This document shows positions 8,731-16,404 of a DNA stretch of 64,000 nucleotides, piece after piece (the stretch's first letter is position 1; every line of letters starts with the position of its first letter). Location of the stretch: contig CAJNDD010000010.1 of assembly GCA_905221435.1 (NCBI GenBank), forward strand, positions 1 through 64,000. Reading direction: 5' to 3'. A program made the position numbers and the translations under genes. The DNA is from a bacterium (GTDB taxonomy: Bacteria > Bacillota > Bacilli > Lactobacillales > Streptococcaceae). The notes under the pieces are model-generated. The model was given only the letters and a program-made list of their open reading frames with translations. It was not told the origin of the DNA and searched no databases.

Positions 8731-9618
8731 GTGAAAGTTAATAAAATTCGTATGCGGGAAACAGTGATTTCCTACGCTTTCCTAGCACCAGTGTTATTCT
8801 TCTTTGTCATCTTTGTCTTGGCTCCTATGATTATGGGATTCATTACAAGCTTCTTTAACTACTCCATGACCAGCTTTGAGTTTGTTGGCTTGGACAACTA
8901 CATTCGCATGTTTAAAGACCCTGTCTTTACCAAGTCTTTGATCAATACCGTTATTCTGGTTATTGGATCAGTTCCGATTGTGGTACTCTTCTCGCTCTTT
9001 GTAGCATCTCAAACCTATCACCAAAATGCTATTGCTCGATCTTTCTATCGATTCGTCTTCTTCCTTCCTGTAGTTACAGGTAGTGTTGCCGTAACAGTTG
9101 TATGGAAATGGATCTATGATCCACTATCAGGGATTCTAAACTTTGTCCTTAAGTCAAGTCACATCATCAGCCAAAATATTTCTTGGTTGGGTGATAAAAA
9201 CTGGGCTTTGCTAGCGATTATGATTATCCTTTTGACAACATCTGTTGGTCAACCGATTATCCTTTATATCGCTGCCATGGGGAATATTGACAATTCACTT
9301 GTTGAAGCAGCACGTGTTGACGGTGCGACTGAGTTCCAGGTGTTCTGGAAGATCAAATGGCCTAGCCTCCTTCCAACAACTCTTTACATCGCGATCATCA
9401 CAACCATCAACTCATTCCAATGTTTCGCCTTGATTCAATTGTTGACATCTGGTGGTCCAAACTACTCAACAAGTACCTTGATGTACTACCTTTACGAAAA
9501 AGCCTTCCAATTGACAGAATACGGCTATGCAAATACCATCGGTGTCTTCTTGGCAGTGATGATTGCCATTGTCAGCTTTGCTCAATTCAAGATCCTCGGA
9601 AACGACGTAGAATACTAA
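8731..9618 (+). CDS. satB: Sialic acid ABC transporter permease (MalF type)
   Basis: 295 residues, six predicted membrane helices, with the cytoplasmic EAA loop VEAARVDGATEFQVFWKIKWP that contacts the ATPase. GTG at 8731 is preferred because AGAGAGG lies at 8716-8722; GTG at 8722 would overlap that site. It works with SatC and the lipoprotein SatA to import N-acetylneuraminate. It is 113 to 200 bases from satA with a hairpin between, and 15 bases from satC. Confidence 0.88.
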   Translation: MKVNKIRMRETVISYAFLAPVLFFFVIFVLAPMIMGFITSFFNYSMTSFEFVGLDNYIRMFKDPVFTKSLINTVILVIGSVPIVVLFSLFVASQTYHQNAIARSFYRFVFFLPVVTGSVAVTVVWKWIYDPLSGILNFVLKSSHIISQNISWLGDKNWALLAIMIILLTTSVGQPIILYIAAMGNIDNSLVEAARVDGATEFQVFWKIKWPSLLPTTLYIAIITTINSFQCFALIQLLTSGGPNYSTSTLMYYLYEKAFQLTEYGYANTIGVFLAVMIAIVSFAQFKILGNDVEY

Positions 9619-9633
9619 AGAAAGGAGACAGTT

Positions 9634-10473
9634 ATGCAACCTACACAAAAGAAACCTTTAACAGCTTTCACTGTTATTTCAACGATTATCTTGCTCTTGT
9701 TGACCGTACTGTTCATCTTTCCATTCTACTGGATCTTGACAGGGGCCTTCAAATCACAACCTGATACCATTATGATTCCACCACAATGGTTCCCTAAAAT
9801 GCCAACCATGGAGAACTTCCAACAACTCATGGTGCAAAACCCTGCTATGCAGTGGATGTGGAACTCTGTATTTATCTCACTGGTAACCATGTTCTTAGTC
9901 TGTGCAACCTCTTCTCTAGCAGGTTATGTCTTGGCTAAAAAACGTTTCTATGGTCAACGCATCCTCTTTGCAGTCTTTATCGCTGCCATGGCACTTCCAA
10001 AACAAGTTGTCCTTGTGCCATTGGTGCGTATCGTCAACTTCATGGGAATTCACGATACACTTTGGGCAGTAATCTTACCTTTGATCGGATGGCCATTTGG
10101 GGTCTTCCTTATGAAACAATTTAGTGAAAATATCCCAACAGAATTGCTTGAATCAGCTAAAATCGACGGTTGTGGTGAGATCCGTACTTTCTGGAGCGTA
10201 GCCTTTCCTATCGTGAAACCAGGATTTGCAGCCCTTGCAATCTTTACCTTCATCAATACTTGGAATGACTACTTTATGCAGTTGGTTATGTTGACTTCAC
10301 GTCAAAACTTGACTATCTCACTCGGGGTTGCGACCATGCAGGCTGAAATGGCAACCAACTACGGTTTGATCATGGCGGGTGCAGCTCTTGCAGCAGTACC
10401 AATCGTAACCGTCTTCCTTGTCTTCCAAAAATCCTTCACTCAAGGGATTACTATGGGAGCTGTTAAAGGATAA
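9634..10473 (+). CDS. satC: Sialic acid ABC transporter permease (MalG type)
   Basis: 279 residues, six predicted membrane segments, with the EAA loop LESAKIDGCGEIRTFWSVAFP and a C-terminal GAVKG typical of MalG-like permeases. Ribosome-binding site AAAGGAGACA. It is the last gene before a RUP-like repeat, which begins right at its stop codon. Confidence 0.9.
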   Translation: MQPTQKKPLTAFTVISTIILLLLTVLFIFPFYWILTGAFKSQPDTIMIPPQWFPKMPTMENFQQLMVQNPAMQWMWNSVFISLVTMFLVCATSSLAGYVLAKKRFYGQRILFAVFIAAMALPKQVVLVPLVRIVNFMGIHDTLWAVILPLIGWPFGVFLMKQFSENIPTELLESAKIDGCGEIRTFWSVAFPIVKPGFAALAIFTFINTWNDYFMQLVMLTSRQNLTISLGVATMQAEMATNYGLIMAGAALAAVPIVTVFLVFQKSFTQGITMGAVKG

Positions 10474-10577
10474 TACTCTGCGAAAATCGAATTCAAACTG
10501 CGTCAGCATCACCTTGCCATACTTAAGTATTGCCTGCGGTTAGCTTCCTAGTTTGTTCTTCGATTTTCATTGAGTAT
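10474..10577 (-). repeat. RUP-like element
   Basis: About 104 bases bounded by TACTC and GAGTA-type ends. Reading the minus strand, it begins with ATACTCAATGAAAATC and ends with GATTTTCGCAGAGTA, the signature of RUP, the roughly 107-bp non-autonomous repeat of pneumococci and relatives. A second copy lies at 25511-25615 in the opposite orientation. It directly abuts the satC stop codon (10471-10473). Confidence 0.8.
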
Positions 10578-10593
10578 AAAAGAATATAGAGTT

Positions 10594-10653
10594 ATAAGTG
10601 TCTACAAAATGGAGAGTATGCAGTTACTTCGTGAAGTTTTGTCAGACACTTAT
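10594..10653. repeat. 60-base interrupted inverted repeat upstream of the YhcH gene
   Basis: ATAAGTGTCTACAAAA (10594-10609) and TTTTGTCAGACACTTAT (10637-10653) are inverted copies with one bulged base. They enclose GGAGAGTATGCAGTTACTTC and a further 7 bases. There is no T run, so it is not an ordinary terminator. It may fold in the nan mRNA between satC and the YhcH gene or be an operator; its role is unknown. Confidence 0.6.
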
Positions 10654-10701
10654 CAACTTAATTTATGATTTTAGTTAACTATCAGAAACGAAGGAAACAG
10701 T

Positions 10702-11154
10702 ATGATTTTTGATGATTTGAAAAACATCGCCTTTTACAAGGGAATCCATCCCAATCTAGACAAGGCTATCGACTATCTCTATCAGCACCGTAAGGATTCT
10801 TTCGAACTCGGTAAGTATGAGATTGACGGGGACAAGGTCTTTCTAGTTGTTCAGGAAAATGTCCTCAATCAAGCTGAAAATGATCAATTTGAACATCATA
10901 AGAACTATGCAGACTTGCATTTGCTGGTAGAAGGGCACGAATATTCGAGCTACGGTTCACGTATCAAAGACGAAGCGGTAGCATTTGACGAAGCGAGCGA
11001 CATTGGTTTTGTCCATTGTCATGAAAAATACCCACTCTTGTTGGGTTATCACAATTTTGCAATTTTCTTCCCAGGAGAACCACACCAGCCAAATGGCTAC
11101 GCAGGTATGGAAGAAAAGGTTCGCAAATATCTCTTTAAAATTTTGATTGATTAA
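10702..11154 (+). CDS. YhcH/YjgK/YiaL family protein (NanQ-like sialic acid anomerase)
   Basis: 150-residue cupin-like protein. Family motifs are visible: FEHHKNYADLHLLVEG with metal-binding His and Glu positions, and CHEKYPLLLGYHNFAIFFPGEPHQPN. E. coli YhcH (NanQ) speeds interconversion of sialic acid anomers released by transport or lyase reactions, and members are commonly in nan operons. Its location between the transporter and nanA supports that role here. Ribosome-binding site GAAGGAAAC. It is followed 20 bases later by the DUF624 gene. Confidence 0.8.
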   Translation: MIFDDLKNIAFYKGIHPNLDKAIDYLYQHRKDSFELGKYEIDGDKVFLVVQENVLNQAENDQFEHHKNYADLHLLVEGHEYSSYGSRIKDEAVAFDEASDIGFVHCHEKYPLLLGYHNFAIFFPGEPHQPNGYAGMEEKVRKYLFKILID

Positions 11155-11174
11155 AAGAATCAGGAGGAGCAAAC

Positions 11175-11819
11175 ATGGCACAAAAAGGAGTAAGCCTTAT
11201 CAAGGCAGCATTTGATACAGATAATTTTCTCATGCGTTTCAGTGAGAAGGTCTTGGATATCGTGACAGTCAATCTTCTTTTTGTCGTCTCTTGTTTGCCC
11301 ATCGTGACGATTGGAGTGGCGAAAATCAGCCTCTATGAGACTATGTTTGAGATTAAGAGAAGCAGACGGGTACCAGTCTTTAGAACTTATCTAAGAGCTT
11401 TCAAGCAAAATCTGAAACTGGGGCTTCAGTTAGGTCTGTTAGAGTTGGGCATTGTGTCATTAAGCCTTCTAGACCTCTATCTCTTCTGGGGACAGACTGC
11501 TTTGCCTTTCCAGATTGTGAAAGCTATATGTTTGGGGATTCTCATCTTCCTCACTCTGGTGATGTTGGCTAGTTATCCCATCGCTGCACGCTATGATTTG
11601 TCTTGGAAAGAAGTGCTGCAAAAAGGGCTTATCTTGGCAAGTTTTAACTTTCCTTGGTTCTTCCTCATGTTAGCCATTCTCTTTCTCATAGTGATGGTTC
11701 TTTATCTATCCGCCTTCACTCTCCTTTTGGGTGGGTCAGCTTTTATCCTCTTTGGTTTTGGTTTGCTGGTCTTTCTCCAAGCAGGATTGATGGAGAAAAT
11801 CTTCGCCAAATACCAGTAG
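11175..11819 (+). CDS. DUF624 (YesL-like) membrane protein
   Basis: 214 residues with about five membrane segments (near 25-45, 80-100, 108-130, 150-172, 178-200). The opening FLMRFSEKVLDIVTVNLLFVVSCLPIVTIGVA pattern is characteristic of DUF624/YesL proteins, which often sit with CUT1 sugar transporters; function is unknown. The same gene type occupies this place in the pneumococcal nan cluster. Ribosome-binding site CAGGAGGAG. It is the last gene before the nanA promoter. Confidence 0.8.
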   Translation: MAQKGVSLIKAAFDTDNFLMRFSEKVLDIVTVNLLFVVSCLPIVTIGVAKISLYETMFEIKRSRRVPVFRTYLRAFKQNLKLGLQLGLLELGIVSLSLLDLYLFWGQTALPFQIVKAICLGILIFLTLVMLASYPIAARYDLSWKEVLQKGLILASFNFPWFFLMLAILFLIVMVLYLSAFTLLLGGSAFILFGFGLLVFLQAGLMEKIFAKYQ

Positions 11820-11831
11820 GATGAGGTGTTT

Positions 11832-11931
11832 CTGAAACTACTTTCAATCGTTACAGTTTCTAAAATACAGGTAGAAACTAAAATCTAAGTGTATACAAGA
11901 TATTGAAAGCGATTTTCACAAGGTGTATACT
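11832..11931 (+). promoter_or_regulatory. nanA promoter with cre and putative NanR elements
   Basis: TTGAAA (11903-11908), 17 bases, TATACT (11926-11931). The -35 lies in a near-perfect cre site, TTGAAAGCGATTTTCA. CTGAAACTACTTTCA (11832-11846) lies 71 bases upstream of the -35, and GAAACTAAAATCTA (11874-11887) 29 bases upstream. Both distances are exactly those at the nanE promoter, which strongly suggests a common regulator, most simply NanR. Confidence 0.8.
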
Positions 11932-11990
11932 AAACTTGTAAAAAAATAGAACTGCTCTCAGCAGAAAAAAGAAATCTTAGGAGAAAATCT

Positions 11991-12908
11991 ATGTCAGATT
12001 TGAAAAAATACGAAGGTGTCATTCCAGCCTTCTACGCATGTTATGATGATCAAGGAGAAGTCAGTCCAGAGCGTACGCGTGCCTTGGTCCAATACTTCAT
12101 TGATAAAGGTGTTCAAGGTCTCTATGTCAATGGTTCTTCTGGTGAGTGTATCTACCAAAGTGTGGCAGACCGCAAGTTGATTTTGGAAGAAGTTATGGCC
12201 GTTGCCAAAGGAAAATTGACTATCATTGCTCACGTTGCTTGCAATAATACAAAGGATAGTATGGAACTTGCTCGCCACGCAGAAAGCTTGGGTGTAGATG
12301 CCATTGCAACCATTCCACCGATTTACTTCCGCTTGCCAGAATACTCAGTTGCCAAATACTGGAATGACATTAGTGCTGCAGCTCCAAACACAGACTATGT
12401 TATCTATAACATTCCTCAATTAGCAGGTGTTGCTTTGACTCCAAGCCTTTACACTGAAATGTTGAAGAATCCTCGTGTTATCGGTGTTAAGAACTCTTCT
12501 ATGCCAGTTCAAGATATCCAAACCTTTGTCAGCCTTGGTGGAGAAGACCACATCGTATTCAATGGTCCAGATGAACAGTTCCTAGGTGGACGACTCATGG
12601 GTGCCAAAGCTGGTATTGGTGGTACTTACGGTGCGATGCCAGAACTCTTCTTGAAACTCAATCAGTTGATTGCTGAGAAAGATTTGGAAACAGCGCGTGA
12701 ATTGCAATACGCTATCAATGCAATCATTGGCAAACTCACTTCTGCACATGGAAATATGTACGGTGTGATTAAGGAAGTCTTGAAGATCAATGAAGGCTTG
12801 AACATTGGTTCAGTTCGTTCGCCATTGACGCCAGTAACCGAAGAAGATCGCCCAGTTGTAGAAGCAGCTGCAGCCTTGATTCGTGAAACCAAGGAGCGCT
12901 TCCTCTAA
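11991..12908 (+). CDS. nanA: N-acetylneuraminate lyase
   Basis: 305-residue class I aldolase of the DapA/NAL family that splits N-acetylneuraminate into ManNAc and pyruvate. Visible are the GSSGE pyruvate-binding motif, the catalytic tyrosine in YVIYNIP (Y139) and the Schiff-base lysine in IGVKNSS (K167), close to Y137 and K165 of the E. coli enzyme. Ribosome-binding site TAGGAGAAAA. It forms a two-gene unit with nanK, 17 bases downstream. In pneumococcal papers nanA also names a sialidase; this is the lyase. Confidence 0.92.
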   Translation: MSDLKKYEGVIPAFYACYDDQGEVSPERTRALVQYFIDKGVQGLYVNGSSGECIYQSVADRKLILEEVMAVAKGKLTIIAHVACNNTKDSMELARHAESLGVDAIATIPPIYFRLPEYSVAKYWNDISAAAPNTDYVIYNIPQLAGVALTPSLYTEMLKNPRVIGVKNSSMPVQDIQTFVSLGGEDHIVFNGPDEQFLGGRLMGAKAGIGGTYGAMPELFLKLNQLIAEKDLETARELQYAINAIIGKLTSAHGNMYGVIKEVLKINEGLNIGSVRSPLTPVTEEDRPVVEAAAALIRETKERFL

Positions 12909-12925
12909 TCCATAAGGAGGTATTT

Positions 12926-13810
12926 ATGACACACTACGTTGCAATTGATATCGGTGGAACCAACATCAAATATGGCTTGATTGACCAAGAAGGCCAACTT
13001 GTTGAATCGCATGAAATGCCAACAGAGGCGCATAAGGGTGGATCTCATATCTTACAAAAAACCAAAGATATCGTAGCCAGCTATGTAGAAAAAGGCCCAG
13101 TAGCAGGTGTTGCCATTTCTTCTGCTGGGATGGTGGATCCAGATAAGGGCGAGATTTTCTACGCTGGACCTCAGATTCCCAACTATGCTGGAACTCAGTT
13201 TAAAAAAGAAATTGAGAGTACCTTTGAAATCCCTTGTGAAATTGAAAATGATGTCAACTGTGCAGGTCTGGCTGAGGCAGTATCTGGTTCAGGAAAGGGA
13301 GCGAGTGTCACACTTTGCTTGACCATTGGAACAGGTATCGGTGGTTGCTTGATTATGGATGGGAAAGTTTTCCATGGATTTAGCAATTCAGCCTGCGAAG
13401 TTGGTTATATGCACATGCAGGATGGAGCTTTCCAAGATCTCGCTTCTACGACAGCCTTGGTGGAGTATGTAGCAACAGCTCATGGAGATCCAGTTGACCA
13501 GTGGAATGGCCGACGTATTTTCAAGGAAGCTACCGAAGGAAACAAGATCTGTATGGCTGGCATTGACCGCATGGTAGACTATCTAGGGAAAGGTCTGGCA
13601 AATATTTGCTATGTGGCCAATCCAGAAGTGATCATTCTCGGTGGCGGTATCATGGGGCAAGAGGCTATCCTCAAACCGAAGATCCGCACAGCATTGAAGG
13701 CGGCCTTGGTACCAAGTCTAGCTGAAAAAACACGATTAGAATTTGCCCATCACCAAAATACAGCAGGGATGCTCGGTGCATATTACCATTTCAAGACAAA
13801 ACAATCCTAG
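12926..13810 (+). CDS. nanK: ROK-family N-acetylmannosamine kinase
   Basis: 294 residues. The N-terminal ATP site DIGGTN (residues 8-13) and the catalytic pair in EIENDVNCAG mark a ROK sugar kinase; by context it makes ManNAc-6-phosphate for NanE. The zinc-binding signature of most ROK proteins (GxGH followed by CxCGxxGC) is absent: the segment reads ACEVGYMHMQDGAFQDLAS, with Tyr161 in place of the zinc His. Ribosome-binding site AAGGAGG. A terminator follows. Confidence 0.85.
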   Translation: MTHYVAIDIGGTNIKYGLIDQEGQLVESHEMPTEAHKGGSHILQKTKDIVASYVEKGPVAGVAISSAGMVDPDKGEIFYAGPQIPNYAGTQFKKEIESTFEIPCEIENDVNCAGLAEAVSGSGKGASVTLCLTIGTGIGGCLIMDGKVFHGFSNSACEVGYMHMQDGAFQDLASTTALVEYVATAHGDPVDQWNGRRIFKEATEGNKICMAGIDRMVDYLGKGLANICYVANPEVIILGGGIMGQEAILKPKIRTALKAALVPSLAEKTRLEFAHHQNTAGMLGAYYHFKTKQS

Positions 13811-13821
13811 TTTGGAACTAT

Positions 13822-13883
13822 AGAATTAAGAAAAACACTGAATCGCTACTTGAGTGAAAACTGTTTTGCTTAATTCTTTTTTT
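13822..13883 (+). terminator. Terminator after nanK
   Basis: AGAATTAAG-AAAAAC and GTTTTGCTTAATTCT pair across a 21-base loop and end in seven T. It ends the nanA-nanK transcript. Confidence 0.7.
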
Positions 13884-13908
13884 GCTGATAGGAAAATTGT
13901 CAAGGTAT

Positions 13909-14052
13909 ATGAAAAGTAGAGGAAAGACCAATCAAGACCATTATGTGACCTTGCTTCATGGGTATGAGAAAGACAAAGAGGAATTACAAAAAATGAACGA
14001 TAGGGGCAGAGTTCCTACCGTAGAAGAATATATGAGAGGAGATATCCTTTAA
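13909..14052 (+). CDS. Small hypothetical protein
   Basis: A 47-residue reading frame with a charged helical sequence (YEKDKEELQKMNDRGRVPTV) ending EEYMRGDIL. AAGG lies only 3 bases before the ATG, so the start is weak; the frame may be the 3' end of a decayed gene. It lies in the low-GC stretch between nanK and nanR with the methyltransferase gene. Not recognised. Confidence 0.3.
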   Translation: MKSRGKTNQDHYVTLLHGYEKDKEELQKMNDRGRVPTVEEYMRGDIL

Positions 14053-14238
14053 GATAATCTTAGAAGACGGCGCAAGCTCTTTACTTTGTTTCTAAAAACT
14101 AAACTAAGCCAAGAAGAAAAAGTGATATAATGAGATGGATGAGAATTGACAAATTAGAATTTGTAAAGGTGAGAAAAATGCAATGGCAACACATCTAACT
14201 TAAATCGAAATAGTATAAAATTACGAGGAGATGATAAG
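14053..14238 (+). promoter_or_regulatory. Leader of the methyltransferase gene
   Basis: Non-coding, AT-rich. A possible -10 is TATAAT at 14125-14130 (GTGATATAATGAG). A ribosome-binding site CGAGGAGATG precedes the ATG at 14239. No RNA family was recognised. Confidence 0.4.
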
Positions 14239-15003
14239 ATGAATAATTATATAAAATTAAATGAAGATCGATGGAATAATGTAAAAAATGCCTATACTGA
14301 GCCATTGACACATGAAGAACTAGAAGAAGCTAGAAAGCATCCAATTTCTGTCGCCTTAACTGTGGGGAAAAAAGTTCCGACAGAATGGTTTGAAAAAGCC
14401 AAGGGAAAAAAGATATTAGGGTTAGCTTGTGGTGGTGGACAGCAGGGACCCGTTTTTGCTGCAAAAGGTTATGATGTAACCATCATGGATTTTTCTAAAT
14501 CACAATTAGAAAGAGATGAGTTGGTTACTAAAAGAGAAGGCTTAAAGATCAATACCGTTCAAGGCGATATGACAAAAGCATTTCCATTTGAAGATGAAAC
14601 CTTTGATATTGTTTTTAATCCGGTTTCAAATGTATACATAGAGGATTTAGAAAACATGTATAAAGAAGCTTCTCGAGTATTGAAAAAGGGTGGACTCTTA
14701 ATGGTCGGATTTATGAATCCTTGGATCTACATGTATGATGCTGACACTGTATGGGATAAACCCGATGAGGAATTACTGTTAAAGTTTTCACTACCTTTTA
14801 ATTCAAGAGAGCTTGAAGAGGAAGGAAAAATCACCATTAATCCAGAATATGGGTATGAATTTAGCCATACCTTAGAAAATCAGATTAGAGGACAACTAAA
14901 AAATGGTCTCGCTATGATCGATTTTTATGAATCGTGTGATAAAAGACATCGATTATCAGGTTATGGAAATGACTACATCGCTACACTCTGCATTAAACTA
15001 TGA
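14239..15003 (+). CDS. Class I SAM-dependent methyltransferase
   Basis: 254 residues. The SAM-binding motif I is LGLACGGGQQGPVFAAKG (about residues 56-73), motif II acidic position VTIMDFS, motif III VQGDMTKAFPFEDETFDIVF, followed by EASRVLKKGGLL. It resembles UbiE/type-11 small-molecule methyltransferases; substrate unknown. Ribosome-binding site GAGGAGATGATAAG. The gene is more AT-rich than its neighbours and, with the flanking fragments, interrupts the nanK-nanR adjacency seen in pneumococcus. Confidence 0.8.
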   Translation: MNNYIKLNEDRWNNVKNAYTEPLTHEELEEARKHPISVALTVGKKVPTEWFEKAKGKKILGLACGGGQQGPVFAAKGYDVTIMDFSKSQLERDELVTKREGLKINTVQGDMTKAFPFEDETFDIVFNPVSNVYIEDLENMYKEASRVLKKGGLLMVGFMNPWIYMYDADTVWDKPDEELLLKFSLPFNSRELEEEGKITINPEYGYEFSHTLENQIRGQLKNGLAMIDFYESCDKRHRLSGYGNDYIATLCIKL

Positions 15004-15273
15004 TATTATAGAACGTGCTTCTGAAGAATAGCTCATTTTATTTTCTGTAAGGGTTAAAATCTAAATCTCACTTTGTCGAAGTAGAACTATTAAATAAAAT
15101 TGTAGAGAGGAAGTAAAAGCAGCAAATAGTCGATACTTCCTTTTTTGATGTCAAACATTCAAAAACGGAAAGGAAAGTTTATGGAAGAACTGAAAAGCCT
15201 AGATAAAAAAGCATTAGACAAAGAGAAAGATTGGAAAGTCCACCTATGAGCCAATTACCATTTAAAAACAAAA
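15004..15273. other. Gap after the methyltransferase gene
   Basis: No supported gene. A 22-codon frame with a reasonable ribosome-binding site (GGAAAGGAAAG) runs from 15181 to 15249 (MEELKSLDKKALDKEKDW and four more residues). It may be a decayed gene end. An earlier segment around 15100-15145 carries AGGAAGTA / TACTTCCTTTTTT, a possible terminator of the methyltransferase transcript. Confidence 0.3.
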
Positions 15274-15308
15274 AAATCCTAGTTTGGTTCAACCAAACTA
15301 GGATTTTC
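15274..15308 (-). terminator. Terminator of nanR (also facing the methyltransferase side)
   Basis: AAAATCCTAGTTTGG and CCAAACTAGGATTTT form a 15-base perfect stem with loop TTCAA. On the minus strand it is followed by a T-rich run. It overlaps the nanR stop codon. The left arm AATCCTAGTTTGG (15275-15287) also occurs at the nanK stop (13803-13815). Confidence 0.8.
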
Positions 15309-16149
15309 TAACGCGTTTTTGTCTACGATAGCCATTGAGCTTTTTATTTTCCCAATAGCTGTTAAAGATTTTTTCCTTGCTATCGCGATTGATTTCCAAA
15401 AAGTAGGCATAAATCAAATCTATTAAGATGAGCATAGGGAGCTGAGCGGAAATACGCTGGATGTAAGAAGATTGACTATGGCTTGCCACAAGGACTGTTT
15501 CGGTATAAGCCTGACTATTTTTGTTTGGAGCGCTGGTAAAGAGAATGGTCTTAGCCCCCATTTCCTTGGCATCCAACAAACTATCGAGGACGGATTGGGT
15601 AGTGCCTGATAGGGAAAAGCCAAGCACCAAACAATTTTCATCCATGATACTGGTCGTCCATGCAAAGCCATCCCGATCGGTCAAAGCTTCACAGACAACA
15701 CCTAGACGCATAAAACGTAGCTTCATCTCACGGGCAATCAGACCAGAACTTCCTGTTCCAAAGAAGTAAACTCGTTCAGCGTCATCGATTAATTGGGCGA
15801 CTCGTTCCAGTTGTTCTTCGTCGATCAAATCCTGAGTTTGTTCCCGTAGGTTGCTGTAGCTTCGTAAAACACGTTTGGTCAAAGGACTGTGTTTGTGAGA
15901 ATGCGTGTCTTGTTTATCGGCCTGGTGTTGGTATTGAAAGACGAATTCTCGGTAACCTGTAAAACCACACTTTTTGGCAAAGCGGGTCAAGGCTGCTTGG
16001 GAGATATGTAATTTCTGAGTAACTTGCTGAGAAGAAAGATCATCTTGGATCGTTTCAGTTTGCAAAAAATAGCGAGCGATTTCTTGCTCCAGCTCGGTTA
16101 ATTCTTCAAAGTGGAGATCGATTATGGTTGCGATGTCTGGCTTATTCAT
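15298..16149 (-). CDS. nanR: RpiR-family transcriptional regulator of sialic acid genes
   Basis: 283 residues: an N-terminal RpiR helix-turn-helix domain (about 1-77, with SQQVTQKLHISQAALTRFAKKCGF as recognition region) and a C-terminal SIS sugar-phosphate domain (about 120-255, YFFGTGSSGLIAREM and LGFSLSGTTQSVLDSL). The pneumococcal orthologue next to pbp2b is reported as an activator of nan genes in response to sialic acid. Start ATG with AAAGGAGCC upstream. It is divergent from pbp2b and convergent with the nan operon. The likely operators are the paired motifs before nanE and nanA. Confidence 0.85.
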   Translation of the reverse strand: MNKPDIATIIDLHFEELTELEQEIARYFLQTETIQDDLSSQQVTQKLHISQAALTRFAKKCGFTGYREFVFQYQHQADKQDTHSHKHSPLTKRVLRSYSNLREQTQDLIDEEQLERVAQLIDDAERVYFFGTGSSGLIAREMKLRFMRLGVVCEALTDRDGFAWTTSIMDENCLVLGFSLSGTTQSVLDSLLDAKEMGAKTILFTSAPNKNSQAYTETVLVASHSQSSYIQRISAQLPMLILIDLIYAYFLEINRDSKEKIFNSYWENKKLNGYRRQKRVRKS

Positions 16150-16295
16150 GAGGCTCCTTTTTATGAGTCAAAATCTTAAAAGTTAACGCTTTCCTAACTA
16201 TTACTATCATTATATCATAGAAGTTAGGATAACTAAATAAAAAGGCATTTTCAGTTAAAAGTCAAAAAATGCTTCGACTTTTCCAAGAGTTTCTC

Positions 16296-16308
16296 CGTAA
16301 AATATGGT
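16296..16308 (+). promoter_or_regulatory. Probable pbp2b promoter (-10)
   Basis: TGGTACAAT just before 16312 is an extended -10 box, about 95 bases upstream of the pbp2b ATG. The -35 region is not clear. The matching nanR promoter lies on the other strand in the AT-rich stretch 16180-16230. Confidence 0.45.
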
Positions 16309-16404
16309 ACAATGAAATGTACTGAGCTTCACCTGTTTACTCTATTATTTTAGGGGAAATAAAGGTGGAAATCGGGAATTTTTCTAGAAAAGAGTCTTAG
16401 TTGT

